Made by a program: the position numbers and the translations under genes
Notes under the pieces: generated by a model
What the model was told of the DNA's origin: nothing
The model's input: only the letters and a program-made list of their open reading frames with translations
Databases searched by the model: none
In this document: positions 55,990 to 64,000 of the stretch, one piece after another
How positions within the stretch are numbered: position 1 is the first letter of the stretch
Layout of the letters: the number at the start of each line of letters is the position of its first letter
Assembly (NCBI RefSeq): GCF_001509585.1
Contig: NZ_LNCI01000013.1
Span: 1-64,000, forward strand
DNA length: 64,000 nucleotides
Source: Tropicimonas marinistellae
GTDB taxonomy: Bacteria; Pseudomonadota; Alphaproteobacteria; Rhodobacterales; Rhodobacteraceae
Direction of reading: 5' to 3'

Positions 55990-56046
55990 CGGGTAATCCT
56001 CCGTCAGCCCCGCAATTCCTTGCGGCACACGCGGGGCCGCTTGGCG

Positions 56047-57258
56047 CTAGGCCGCCTCGGTTGCATGCGACAGGGCGGCAACGATGCCGCGCAGTTCCGC
56101 AAGCCCCTTCAGGCGCCCGATGGCCGGATATCCGGGCTGCGCCTGTCGCTTCTGATCGTCGAGGATGTCCTGGCCGTGATCGGGCCGGAAGGGAATGGAC
56201 CAATCCGCCCGCCCTGCCGCGCGCCGCCGGGCTTCCTCGGCCAGCGCCGCCCTGACAAGCGCAACCATGTCGGTGCCGCCGCCCAGATGCTCCGCTTCGT
56301 GGAACGAACAGGGCGTGCCCTCTGACTCCCGGGTGACATTGCGCAAATGCAGGAAATGTACCCGGTCGCCCAGGCGCTCCATCATTCCCGACAGATCGTT
56401 GTCCGGCCGCGCGCCGAGCGAGCCGGAGCAGAGCGTGATCCCGTTCGAGGGCAAATCCACAGCCTTTACCAGCCACGAGTAATCCGCCTCGGTCGACATG
56501 ATTCGCGGCAGTCCGAGCAGTGGAAACGGCGGATCGTCCGGGTGGCAGCAAAGCCGAAGGCCCAGTTCCTGCGCCAGCGGCGCAACCTCTTCCAGAAATG
56601 CGGCCATGTGGGCGCGCAGACGGTCCGCACCGATGCTGCTGTATTCGGCCAGGTGGGCGCGCACATCGTCCAGCGTGAAGGATTCCGCCGCGCCCGGCAG
56701 GCCGAAGACGACGTTCCGCGCCAGCGCATCCCGTTGCGCATCGTCCATCGCCGCATTTCGCTCGGCGGCGAGCGCCCGCACCTCTTCGGGAAAATCGTCC
56801 TCTGCCCCCTTGCGTTGAAGGGTGAACAGGTCGAAAGCCGCGAAATCGGCCAGATCGAACCGCATGCAGGTCGCGCCGGTCGGCAGGCGATAGGCAAGGT
56901 CGGTCCGCGTCCAGTCGAGCACCGGCATGAAGTTGTAGCAGATCACCTCGATCCCGGCCGCTGCCAGATTGCGCAGGCTGGTCCGGTAGTTGTCGATATG
57001 CGTCCGCCAGTCGCCCGATTGCTTCTTGATGTCCTCCGACACCGGAAGGCTTTCGACCACATCCCAGGTCAATGTCGACGCGGCGCCACCGGACAATGTC
57101 GCGATCTGGGCCTTCCGGGTCTCGATCTCGTCGGCAGTCCAGACGTCCCCGGTTGGCACGTGGTGGAGTGCAGAGACGATCCCCTCGGCGCCGGCCTGCC
57201 GCACATCGTCGATCGACACGAGATCCTTCGGACCGAACCAACGCCACGTCTGTCTCAT
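56047..57258 (-). CDS. uxuA: Mannonate dehydratase
   Basis: A 403-residue UxuA-type dehydratase that converts D-mannonate to 2-keto-3-deoxygluconate. Family text starts MRQTWRWFGPKDLVSIDDVR and continues with ALHHVPTGDVW, ICYNFMPVLDWTRTDL, LCCHPDDPPFPLLGLPRI and VHFLHLRNV, which hold the metal-binding Cys and His residues. It is divergent from the GntR-TRAP-idnD set, with which it forms a sugar-acid catabolic locus. The usual upstream partner uxuB is not present. Confidence 0.95.
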   Translation of the reverse strand: MRQTWRWFGPKDLVSIDDVRQAGAEGIVSALHHVPTGDVWTADEIETRKAQIATLSGGAASTLTWDVVESLPVSEDIKKQSGDWRTHIDNYRTSLRNLAAAGIEVICYNFMPVLDWTRTDLAYRLPTGATCMRFDLADFAAFDLFTLQRKGAEDDFPEEVRALAAERNAAMDDAQRDALARNVVFGLPGAAESFTLDDVRAHLAEYSSIGADRLRAHMAAFLEEVAPLAQELGLRLCCHPDDPPFPLLGLPRIMSTEADYSWLVKAVDLPSNGITLCSGSLGARPDNDLSGMMERLGDRVHFLHLRNVTRESEGTPCSFHEAEHLGGGTDMVALVRAALAEEARRRAAGRADWSIPFRPDHGQDILDDQKRQAQPGYPAIGRLKGLAELRGIVAALSHATEAA

Positions 57259-57334
57259 CCTATCCTCCTTGGACGCAAAGCCGGCGGCCCGGCCGCGACT
57301 CCGTATGCCACATCTTTACCACCGAGGGGAATCC

Positions 57335-57355
57335 TTGACTAGTATGGAAGTATGG
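57335..57355. promoter_or_regulatory. Candidate operator between uxuA and gntR
   Basis: TTGACT (57335-57340), a plausible -35, is followed at once by two 8-base direct repeats, AGTATGGA and AGTATGG (57341-57348 and 57349-57355). This divergent region is where the neighbouring GntR regulator would be expected to bind. The match to a known operator is not established. Confidence 0.35.
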
Positions 57356-57399
57356 TGAAAATGGAGCGCGACCGGATTCGCTCCGAGGGATGGGACACA

Positions 57400-58119
57400 A
57401 TGCAACTGGATCAGACGGCAGCGATCGGCCCGCAGTTGCATGCCCTGTTGCGAGATCGCGTGGTGCGGAACGACCTGCAGCCGGGCACCCGTATCTCGGA
57501 ATCCGAAATCGCGCGCGAGTATTCCATCAGCCGGCAGCCAGTGCGCGAGGCATTCATCAAGCTCGCCGAAGAAAACCTGATAGAAATCCGCCCGCAGCGG
57601 AGCACCATCGTCTGCAAGATCGACTGTGCCGCGGTGCTGGACATCCGTTTTGTCAGGGAGGCGATAGAAGCCGATATCGTGCGGCTGCTGGCGAAGGACC
57701 CCGACCAGCACCTCATCGCGAAATTGCGGTCCATCGTCTCCGAACAACGGGCAATTGCAACGCACTCCCCGGGCGATTTCATCGTCTCCGACGAAGCGTT
57801 CCACGAGGCGCTGGCAACGGGCGCCGGCAAAAGCTCGGTCTGGAAGATCGTCCTGAGCCTGAAATCGCAGATGGACCGCGTGCGGTACCTGAGCTTCGAG
57901 ATGTTCCCGCTGCAGCGGCTGATCGACCAGCACGTGACCATCATCGACGCGATCGAAGCGGGCGACGTATCGGCGGCGGACCACGCGATACGGCGCCATC
58001 TGAGGGAGGTGCTCAGCGATCTGCCCGAAATCATGAAAGCAAATCCGGAGGCGTTCACGACGCCCATGACGGATCAACCCAAAGGCGAAACGAGTCACAT
58101 CCAGAGGAGGACCCCATGA
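57400..58119 (+). CDS. GntR-family regulator (FCD domain)
   Basis: A 239-residue FadR-type GntR regulator. The winged helix-turn-helix has LQPGTRISESEIAREYSISR and QPVREAFIKLAEENLIE, and the all-helical FCD ligand domain follows (IRFVREAIEADIVRLL, DEAFHEALATGAG, QHVTIIDAIEAGDVSAA). FCD regulators of this setting sense sugar acids. The ATG at 57400 has GAGGG upstream. An earlier ATG at 57352 would lie inside the likely promoter. Its stop overlaps dctP by four bases. Confidence 0.88.
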   Translation: MQLDQTAAIGPQLHALLRDRVVRNDLQPGTRISESEIAREYSISRQPVREAFIKLAEENLIEIRPQRSTIVCKIDCAAVLDIRFVREAIEADIVRLLAKDPDQHLIAKLRSIVSEQRAIATHSPGDFIVSDEAFHEALATGAGKSSVWKIVLSLKSQMDRVRYLSFEMFPLQRLIDQHVTIIDAIEAGDVSAADHAIRRHLREVLSDLPEIMKANPEAFTTPMTDQPKGETSHIQRRTP

Positions 58120-59093
58120 CTCTCAAGACCGCTTTCGGAAGCCTGCTGGTCGCCGGCCTGGCTTCTACCGTAGTGTCGGGCACGGCATTTGCCGCCGACA
58201 TGACGCTGAAGCTTGGCCACCTGGCCAACGAGGAAAACCCCTGGCACCTGGCATCGGTGAAGTTCGGGGAAGAGCTGGCCGCCCTGACCGACGGCCGGAT
58301 CGAGGTCGAGGTCTTCCCCAACGAATCCCTCGGCAAGGAAATCGACCTGATCAACGGCATGCAGCTCGGCACCGTCGACATGACGATCACCGGCGAGAGC
58401 CTGCAGAACTGGGCGCCCATGGCCGCGCTTCTGGCCGTTCCCTACGCCTACAAGTCGCTCGATCACATGGACGGGGTCGCCTCCGGCGAGATCGGCGACC
58501 AGATCGAGGCGCAGATCATCGAGAAGGCCCAGATCCGCCCGATCGCGTTTTTCGCCCGCGGTCCGCGCAACCTGACCTCGAATGAGCCCTTCGTTTCGCC
58601 GGACGACCTGAACGGCCTGAAGATGCGCGTGCCCAACGTGCCGCTCTTCGTCGACGTCTGGTCCTCGCTCGGTGCACAGCCGACCCCCATGGCCTTCTCC
58701 GAGGTCTTCACCTCGCTGCAGAACGGCACCATCGGCGCCCAGGAAAACCCGCTCGCGCTTATCCGCTCCGCGAACTTCAACGAAGTGCAGAGCCATGTGA
58801 ACATGACCGAGCACGTGCGCTCCTGGATCTACCTGACCATTGCCGAGCAGACCTGGGCCAAGCTCTCCGAGGAAGATCAGGCTGCCGTCATGGAAGCCGC
58901 TGCGACCGCTCAGGCCTACGAGCGCGAATTGTTCCAGAAGAGCCTGGATGACGACCGCGCCTATCTCGAAGAGAAGGGCATGACCTTCGTCGAGGTCGAC
59001 GGCGCCGCCTATGCCGCCAAGGCCAAGGACGCCGTGCTCGCCAACGTCAACGACGAGATCAAGCCGATCGTCGAAGGATTGTTTGACGAGTAA
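58116..59093 (+). CDS. dctP: TRAP transporter substrate-binding protein
   Basis: A 325-residue periplasmic DctP protein. The signal peptide (about 26 residues, ending GTAFA) is followed by LKLGHLANEENPWHLASVKF. The carboxylate-binding arginine segment is LNGLKMRVPNVPL, and FSEVFTSLQNGTIGAQENPL is the family core. It captures an organic or sugar acid for DctQM. Given uxuA and idnD alongside, an aldonate or hexuronate is the likely ligand. It is translationally coupled to the GntR gene. Confidence 0.95.
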   Translation: MTLKTAFGSLLVAGLASTVVSGTAFAADMTLKLGHLANEENPWHLASVKFGEELAALTDGRIEVEVFPNESLGKEIDLINGMQLGTVDMTITGESLQNWAPMAALLAVPYAYKSLDHMDGVASGEIGDQIEAQIIEKAQIRPIAFFARGPRNLTSNEPFVSPDDLNGLKMRVPNVPLFVDVWSSLGAQPTPMAFSEVFTSLQNGTIGAQENPLALIRSANFNEVQSHVNMTEHVRSWIYLTIAEQTWAKLSEEDQAAVMEAAATAQAYERELFQKSLDDDRAYLEEKGMTFVEVDGAAYAAKAKDAVLANVNDEIKPIVEGLFDE

Positions 59094-59113
59094 CCCCATC
59101 CACTCACGAACCC

Positions 59114-59142
59114 GGCCGGCGCCGCCCGTTGTGGCGCCGGCC
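59114..59142 (+). other. Intercistronic GC stem-loop between dctP and dctQ
   Basis: GGCCGGCGCC (59114-59123) and GGCGCCGGCC (59133-59142) form a perfect, very GC-rich 10-bp stem around a nine-base loop. There is no T-run. It may shield the dctP mRNA 3' end, raising binding-protein output over the membrane subunits. Confidence 0.6.
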
Positions 59143-59159
59143 CCAGGCAGGGGACATCC

Positions 59160-59666
59160 ATGCAAGCGCTGGCACGGCTGACGAACCTTCTTTCCGCAAT
59201 CTGCAAGGTCGGTGTCGGCCTGTCGTTCGCCACCCTCATCGCCGTCGTCCTGATCCAGGTGGTCGGCCGCACCGTCGGGTCCTCCCCGGTCTGGACCGAG
59301 GAATTGACGCGCTTCGCGCTTCTCTACCTCGCCGCATTCGGTGTCGGCCTCTCGTTCCGCAGCGGCGATCTGGTCAACGTCGACGTGATCTGCGAAAATC
59401 TGCCAGCGCCATTACCGTGGCTCCTGCGACTGATCTCGGCGTTCCTGACCGGTATCCTGGCACTCGTCCTGATACCGCACGCCTGGAAATTCACGTCCAT
59501 CGGCAAGATGCAAACTTCTCCGGCCCTCGGCCTGCGCATGGATGTGGTGCATTTCACCGTCACCCTCCTGCTTGCGATGCTCTTCGTCTTTGCCACCCTG
59601 CGCGTCATCAACATGCTGTCCGGCCGCAGTGACGGGCTGCCGCTGAAGGCCCGCGAAGAAAGCTGA
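59160..59666 (+). CDS. dctQ: TRAP transporter small permease
   Basis: A 168-residue membrane subunit with four hydrophobic helices. Family text WTEELTRFALLYLAAFGVGL precedes a charged loop (SFRSGDLVNVDVICENLP), the usual DctQ pattern of an RSG/RxGxHV-like turn. It associates with DctM to form the sodium-driven importer. It starts 66 bases after dctP, beyond the GC stem-loop, and ends four bases before dctM. Confidence 0.93.
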   Translation: MQALARLTNLLSAICKVGVGLSFATLIAVVLIQVVGRTVGSSPVWTEELTRFALLYLAAFGVGLSFRSGDLVNVDVICENLPAPLPWLLRLISAFLTGILALVLIPHAWKFTSIGKMQTSPALGLRMDVVHFTVTLLLAMLFVFATLRVINMLSGRSDGLPLKAREES

Positions 59667-59670
59667 ATCC

Positions 59671-60948
59671 ATGGAAGTCTATGTCCTTTTCGCGGTCTTC
59701 GTCGGTGGCCTGATCATCGGCGTGCCGGTCGCCGTGACGCTCGCGCTCTCCTCGCTCGTCTACCTGCTGCTGTCCGACATCCCGCTCGTCGTGATGCCGC
59801 AGAAGATCTACGCCGGGATGGATGTCTTCGTCCTGCTTTCGATCCCCGGCTTCATCCTCGCCGGCAACCTAATGAACCGCGGCGGCATCACCAACCGCAT
59901 CATCCGCTTCGCCAACGCGCTTGTCGGCTGGATCCGCGGCGGGCTGGGCCTGACCAATATCGCCGCCTCCATGCTCTTCGGCGGCATCACCGGCACCGCC
60001 GTGGCCGATGCCGCCTCCATCGGCGGGGTGATGATCCCCGGCATGAAGAAGGCCGGCTACCCGGCCGATTTCTCCGCCGCCGTCACCGCCGCCTCCTCCA
60101 CGGTCGGGCCGATCATCCCGCCCTCCGTGCCGATGATCATCGTCGGCGCGCTTTCCGGCATCTCCGTGGGCAAGATGTTCATGGCCGGCGCCGTGCCCGG
60201 CATCCTGATGGGCCTGGCGATGATGGTGACCTGCTACCTCATCTCGGTGCGCAAGAATTTCCCGCGCCAGTCCTGGCAGGGCTTCGGCGAGGTCGCCCGC
60301 GCCTTCGCCGCCGCTTTCTGGGCGCTCGCCATGACCGCACTCATTATCTACGGTCTTCTCAGCGGGCTCGCGACGCCCACCGAAACCGCCGTCGTCGCGT
60401 CGCTCTACGCCTTCATCGTCGGCTGCTTCGTCTACCGCGAATTGCCCATTCGGGAATTGCCAAAGGTCCTCGTGGACAGCGCAATCTCTTCGGCCGCGAT
60501 CCTCTCGCTGGTGGGCTTCGCCAACGTGTTCGGCTGGATTCTCGTCTCCGAGCGCATTCCGCAGGCCATTGCGGATGCCGTGTTGTCCTTTACCGACAAC
60601 CGCATCCTCGTGATCCTCATCATCAACGTCCTGCTGCTTTTCGTCGGCATGTTCATGGAGACGATTGCCGCGCTGATCATCCTCTTCGTGCCGCTCCTGT
60701 CGCTGGCGCAGGCCGTTGGCATCGAACCGCTGCACTTCGCCACCTTCGCGGTGCTGAACCTGATGATCGGCCTCACCACGCCGCCCGTCGGCGTTTGCCT
60801 CTTCGTCTGCGCCGGTATCGCGAAACTTCAGCTCACGCCGGTCGTGCGCGCGATTGCCCCCTTCCTCCTGACGAACATCCTCGTGCTTTTGGCCGTGTCC
60901 TTCTGGTCGCCGCTCGCCACGTGGTTGCCGTCCCTGCTCATGCCCTAG
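59671..60948 (+). CDS. dctM: TRAP transporter large permease
   Basis: A 425-residue transporter subunit with about twelve hydrophobic segments. SIPGFILAGNLMNRGGITNR, SMLFGGITGTAVADAASIGG, STVGPIIPPSVPMII and LNLMIGLTTPPVGVCLF are conserved DctM loops that build the transport site and the sodium sites. It is the third gene of the dctPQM operon. A short AGGAGC precedes idnD ten bases later. Confidence 0.96.
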   Translation: MEVYVLFAVFVGGLIIGVPVAVTLALSSLVYLLLSDIPLVVMPQKIYAGMDVFVLLSIPGFILAGNLMNRGGITNRIIRFANALVGWIRGGLGLTNIAASMLFGGITGTAVADAASIGGVMIPGMKKAGYPADFSAAVTAASSTVGPIIPPSVPMIIVGALSGISVGKMFMAGAVPGILMGLAMMVTCYLISVRKNFPRQSWQGFGEVARAFAAAFWALAMTALIIYGLLSGLATPTETAVVASLYAFIVGCFVYRELPIRELPKVLVDSAISSAAILSLVGFANVFGWILVSERIPQAIADAVLSFTDNRILVILIINVLLLFVGMFMETIAALIILFVPLLSLAQAVGIEPLHFATFAVLNLMIGLTTPPVGVCLFVCAGIAKLQLTPVVRAIAPFLLTNILVLLAVSFWSPLATWLPSLLMP

Positions 60949-60957
60949 GAGCCCGCC

Positions 60958-61998
60958 ATGGATACACGTGTCTGCCGCCTGTACGGAGAACGCGACATAC
61001 ATGTCGAAACGCAACCCGTGGACGCGCCCGAGGCCGGATACGTCCTCGTCGCGATCGGGGCGGGGGGGATCTGCGGCTCCGATCTCCACTATTACCAGGA
61101 CGGCGGGTTCGGCCCGATCCGGGTACGCGAGCCGATCATCCTCGGCCACGAAGCGGCCGGCACCATCATCGAGGTCGGGCCGGGTGTCCCCGGGCTTGGC
61201 ACGGGCGACCGCGTGGCGATCAATCCCAGCCACCCCTGCGGCGCGTGCAAGTATTGCGCCGAAGGCCTCTTCAACCATTGCCTGAACATGCGCTTTCTCG
61301 GCTCCGCCATGCGGATGCCGCATGAAAACGGCTTGTTCCGGGACCGCGTGGCGGTGAAGGCAGAGCAATGTTTCAAGGTCGCCGACACCGTGTCGATTGG
61401 CGAAGCGGCCTGCTCCGAACCGCTGTCGGTCTGCGTTCACGCGCGCTCCCTCGCGGGCGACCTCTCCGGCAAGAAGGTCCTGGTGACCGGATCGGGGCCC
61501 ATCGGGGCGCTGTGCGTGGCGCTCGCGGCCGAAGGCGGCGCCACCGAGATCGTGGCCACCGACCTTCAGGACGCCCCGCTTACCGTCGCCGGGCAGATGG
61601 GCGCCACGCGCACCATCAATGTCGCCCGCGACAGCGATAGCCTCGCCGCCTATGGCGCCGAGAAAGGCCACTTCGACGTCTGCTTCGAATGCACGGCGGC
61701 CGAGCCGGCAATCCGCTCGGCCATCGACACGCTCCGGCCTCAGGCGACGCTGGTGCAGGTGGGCGTGGCAGGCGATGTCACGGTGCCGCTCAACTACATC
61801 GTCAGCAAGGAGATCGTGCTGAAGGGCACGCATCGCTTCCATCCGGAATTCGGACAGGCGGTGGAACTGATCAACACGGGCGCGGTGAACGTGCGCCCGA
61901 TCATCACCCAGACCTTCGATCTGACCGACGCCCGGGACGCGTTCGAAATCGCCGGCGACCGCAGCGCAGCGGTCAAGGTGCAACTCAGCTTCGCCTAG
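60958..61998 (+). CDS. idnD: Zinc-dependent L-idonate 5-dehydrogenase-like enzyme
   Basis: A 346-residue medium-chain dehydrogenase. Catalytic zinc ligands lie in GGICGSDLHYY (Cys39) and GHEAAG, the structural zinc site in NPSHPCGACKYCAEGL, and the Rossmann motif is VTGSGPIGAL. The text NMRFLGSAMRMPHENG matches L-idonate 5-dehydrogenase. Homologues also act on L-gulonate, giving D-fructuronate. Next to uxuA and a TRAP importer, that second activity is attractive: an oxidised hexonate would feed the mannonate route. Confidence 0.88.
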   Translation: MDTRVCRLYGERDIHVETQPVDAPEAGYVLVAIGAGGICGSDLHYYQDGGFGPIRVREPIILGHEAAGTIIEVGPGVPGLGTGDRVAINPSHPCGACKYCAEGLFNHCLNMRFLGSAMRMPHENGLFRDRVAVKAEQCFKVADTVSIGEAACSEPLSVCVHARSLAGDLSGKKVLVTGSGPIGALCVALAAEGGATEIVATDLQDAPLTVAGQMGATRTINVARDSDSLAAYGAEKGHFDVCFECTAAEPAIRSAIDTLRPQATLVQVGVAGDVTVPLNYIVSKEIVLKGTHRFHPEFGQAVELINTGAVNVRPIITQTFDLTDARDAFEIAGDRSAAVKVQLSFA

Positions 61999-62192
61999 GC
62001 GACGCGCGCACCAGCCACGCGTTCTTGCCACAAGCGGGCGGGTTTGGCACAAGTGTTGCCTGATGTCGTTGAGGAAACCGATGTTTCGTACCGCGCCCCT
62101 GCGCGGCGCTCGGTGGTGCGCCGGCACCGCGCCGCGCGTCCCGCACGCGTATCGCCCGTGCCGGCATGCTCCGGAAGGACGGGGAGGCGCTA

Positions 62193-62576
62193 ATGCGCGT
62201 TGATATTCCCGTCTCCTTCGGCGAGCTGATCGACAAGATCACCATTCTCGAAATCAAGTGCAGGCAGATCGAGGATACGGCCAAACGCGCGCTCGCGGAG
62301 GCCGAACTGGCGGAGCTGCGCGCGATCCTCGACGCCCTGCCCCGGCCCGAGGGGTACGCCGCGCTCAAGCAGGACCTGTTCGACGCGAACATGGCGCTCT
62401 GGGTGGCCGAGGACCGGATTCGTGCCTGCGACGCGGCCGGGGAGTTCGGCCCGGAATTCATCGCGCTCGCCCAATCCATCTACCGCCAGAACGACCGGCG
62501 TTTCAGGATCAAGACCCGCCTCAGCCAGGCCGCGGGATCGGTGATCCGCGAAGTGAAGTCCCACGTCCCAACCTAG
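62193..62576 (+). CDS. DUF6165 family protein
   Basis: A 127-residue soluble protein with family text VDIPVSFGELIDKITILEIK, then a heptad-like helix (ALAEAELAELRAILDAL), LKQDLFDANMALWVAEDRIR and SIYRQNDRRFRIKTRLS. DUF6165 proteins are often encoded near envelope-glycan genes. Function is not known. GGGGAGG lies seven bases before the ATG at 62193. The gene is convergent with hisG. Confidence 0.75.
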   Translation: MRVDIPVSFGELIDKITILEIKCRQIEDTAKRALAEAELAELRAILDALPRPEGYAALKQDLFDANMALWVAEDRIRACDAAGEFGPEFIALAQSIYRQNDRRFRIKTRLSQAAGSVIREVKSHVPT

Positions 62577-62632
62577 CGCGTTTCGCGCCCCCCGAACCGC
62601 GCGCACCGGCCGCCGGTCCCGCGAGATCCGCG

Positions 62633-63331
62633 TCACATCTTCGCCGCCAGGCGCTCCTGTATCGCGTCCAGCGCAGCGCGGGTCTGCCTCGTCCACGGGG
62701 CCGACTTGGAGCGGAACAGCGTCGCCTGGCTCCGGTGGATCAACCCGTCCGACAGCAGCTTCAGGTGATTGGCCCGCAATGTCTCGCCGGTCGAGGTGAT
62801 ATCGGCCACGGCCTCCGCCGTCAGGTTCTTCACCGTGCCCTCGGTCGCGCCCTGGCTGTCCACCAGCTGATAATCGGCCACGCCCGCCGCCTGCAGGAAC
62901 TCCCGCACAAGCCGGTGATACTTCGTGGCGATCCTCAGGCGATGCCCATGCGCCGCCCGGAACGCCGCCGCCGCGGCGTCCAGATCCTCCAGCCGGTCCA
63001 CATCGACCCAGCATTTCGGCACGGCAATGATCAGGTCGGCCTGGCCGAACCCCATGCGGGCCAGCTCCTCGACCCGGTCCGTCCAGCTCGGAATACGCTC
63101 GCGGACGAGGTCGGAGCCGGTCACGCCCAGGTGGATCCGGCCAGCGTTCAGCTCCCGTGGGATCTCTCCGGCCGACAACAGCACCAGATCGACACCGTCG
63201 ATCCCGCCGACCGACCCGGCATATTCCCGTTCCGACCCGCTCCGCCGGACGTCCATGCCGCGCGCGCCGAACCAGTCGAAAGTCTTTTCCATCAACCGGC
63301 CCTTCGAGGGCACCCCGAGCTTGAGCGTCAT
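62633..63331 (-). CDS. hisG: ATP phosphoribosyltransferase, short form
   Basis: A 232-residue HisG of the short type, which lacks the C-terminal regulatory domain and needs HisZ. It joins ATP and PRPP in the first step of histidine synthesis. Family text includes LKLGVPSKGRLMEKTFDWF, DLVLLSAGEIPRELNAGRIHLGVTG (the PRPP loop region) and ADITSTGETLRANHLKLL. Its ATG overlaps the hisZ stop by four bases, consistent with a hetero-octameric HisG-HisZ enzyme. Confidence 0.95.
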   Translation of the reverse strand: MTLKLGVPSKGRLMEKTFDWFGARGMDVRRSGSEREYAGSVGGIDGVDLVLLSAGEIPRELNAGRIHLGVTGSDLVRERIPSWTDRVEELARMGFGQADLIIAVPKCWVDVDRLEDLDAAAAAFRAAHGHRLRIATKYHRLVREFLQAAGVADYQLVDSQGATEGTVKNLTAEAVADITSTGETLRANHLKLLSDGLIHRSQATLFRSKSAPWTRQTRAALDAIQERLAAKM

Positions 63332-64000
63332 GCCGCGCCTCCCGTTGCAAGCTCCAGTACCAGGCCGGGGCGGATCATGCCGCCAACCGCCGGCATTTCG
63401 CGGCCCTGCCCCAGAACGCGCGTCAGGGCATCGTAGCGCCCGCCCGAGGCCACGGGGGGCAAATGCGGCTGGCCGCCGGCATAGAAGCCAAACACGAACC
63501 CGTCGTAATATTCCATCGTGGTCCGGCCGTAGCTCGCCTCGAACTCCAGCGCTTCCAGGTCGACGCCATGGGCACGCATCACGTCCAGCCGCCGCTCCAA
63601 CCGATCGAGGGCCGGGTCGAGGGCAGGCATGTCGACGGCAATGTCGCGCAGGCGCGCGAGCGCGTTGACCGGCGCCGCCCGGATCGCCAGCAGGTCGTCG
63701 ATCAGCGTCACCTGCGCCGCCGGGATCGGCGGTTCCGCCGCATCCGCCGCCAGCCGCGCCAGACGCGCGGCGATTTCCTCCGGCGCCCGCAAGCCGATCT
63801 GCGGCCCGGTGGCCGCCATGATCTCCGCCGCCGGTTCAACCGCCAGCCGCTTCAGCAGCGCGGCGCGCGCGGGCGGCACGGGAACGCGCCCGCTGTACCG
63901 GTCCAGCAGGGCGCGGAACCTCTGCGGGCGCCACGCATGACGCAGCAGCGCCGCCTTGCGCGGGGCACTTGCCTCCAGCCCCGAGATCGCCGCGGTCAGC
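63328..64000 (-). CDS. hisZ: ATP phosphoribosyltransferase regulatory subunit, 5' part outside window
   Basis: The frame runs from the stop at 63328 to the right edge without a stop, giving about 224 residues of the C-terminal part of HisZ, a histidyl-tRNA-synthetase-like protein that activates short HisG. The text LDPALDRLERRLDVMRAHG, ASYGRTTMEYYDGFVFGFY and VASGGRYDALTRVLGQG matches the class II synthetase-like core. The start codon lies beyond base 64000, so it is partial only because of the window edge. Confidence 0.9.
   Translation of the reverse strand, partial: LTAAISGLEASAPRKAALLRHAWRPQRFRALLDRYSGRVPVPPARAALLKRLAVEPAAEIMAATGPQIGLRAPEEIAARLARLAADAAEPPIPAAQVTLIDDLLAIRAAPVNALARLRDIAVDMPALDPALDRLERRLDVMRAHGVDLEALEFEASYGRTTMEYYDGFVFGFYAGGQPHLPPVASGGRYDALTRVLGQGREMPAVGGMIRPGLVLELATGGAA

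Noticed and set aside
59869-62127. Minus-strand frame of 752 codons, very rich in Asp, Glu, Gly and His
   Set aside because: Antisense to dctM and idnD; the odd composition is what a reversed membrane-protein gene gives.

Overview
The window is GC-rich, gene-dense chromosomal DNA of an alphaproteobacterium, most likely Rhodobacterales (Rhodobacteraceae/Roseobacter group). The grounds are the local gene orders (rpoZ-rsh-DUF2062; acpS-lepB-rnc-era-recO; pckA beside chvI-chvG-hprK-rapZ-EIIA-HPr), families typical of that order (DUF1491, DUF6165, DUF6473, a twin-transmembrane small protein, short HisG with HisZ), a methylsuccinyl-CoA dehydrogenase of the ethylmalonyl-CoA pathway, and a TRAP transporter. 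I see no phage, insertion sequence, CRISPR array, rRNA or tRNA.

Layout. 1-834: the first codons of tuf and a sulfotransferase-like gene. 916-11353: housekeeping genes (pdxJ, acpS, lepB, rnc, era, recO) with a LysR regulator, a bacterioferritin, a DEAD-box helicase, a Tag-like glycosylase and a Nudix protein. 11366-11800: a non-coding 231-bp tandem duplication. 11866-18353: proline dehydrogenase, mcd, a TauE-type permease and modABC. 18378-26953: central-carbon control, namely ATP-dependent pckA and GTP-dependent pckG side by side, then the ChvI/ChvG two-component system, a short HPr kinase, RapZ, a mannose-type EIIA and HPr. 26981-34413: a lysophospholipid acyltransferase, hbd, etfBA, a cobalamin adenosyltransferase and small envelope genes. 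34554-40995: parC, rsh, rpoZ, folK. 41088-49725: a NYN protein, ispH, rnhA, fmt with three peptide-deformylase genes in tandem, a MalY-type lyase and an L,D-transpeptidase. 49868-54716: an atypical receiver, cobC, creatinase, an MFS transporter and a DeoR regulator. 54856-61998: a sugar-acid cluster (FMN hydroxy-acid oxidase, uxuA, GntR, dctPQM, idnD). 62193-64000: a DUF6165 gene, hisG and a hisZ that runs off the edge.

How the genes work together. A large part of the window serves growth on acetyl-CoA-yielding and organic-acid substrates: Mcd and Hbd carry C4/C5 acyl-CoA chemistry, EtfAB takes electrons from acyl-CoA dehydrogenases, the PduO-type enzyme makes the adenosylcobalamin that ethylmalonyl- and methylmalonyl-CoA mutases need, and two PEP carboxykinases lead to gluconeogenesis next to a regulatory PTS. 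The sequence hints at shared regulation. pckA and pckG have near-superimposable upstream regions with a LacI-type palindrome. mcd and hbd share the 12-mer TTTGCAGGTGCA, close to sites described for the ScfR/PccR/RamB family.

Most notable observations: the pckA/pckG tandem with paralogous promoters; the mcd/hbd shared motif; a third deformylase paralogue lacking the metal Cys and catalytic Glu; a repeated intergenic element that forms long inverted pairs between convergent genes; and a five-fold 10-bp-period repeat in front of the DeoR regulator. None amounts to a proven new system. Function calls rest on reading motifs by eye, without database searches.
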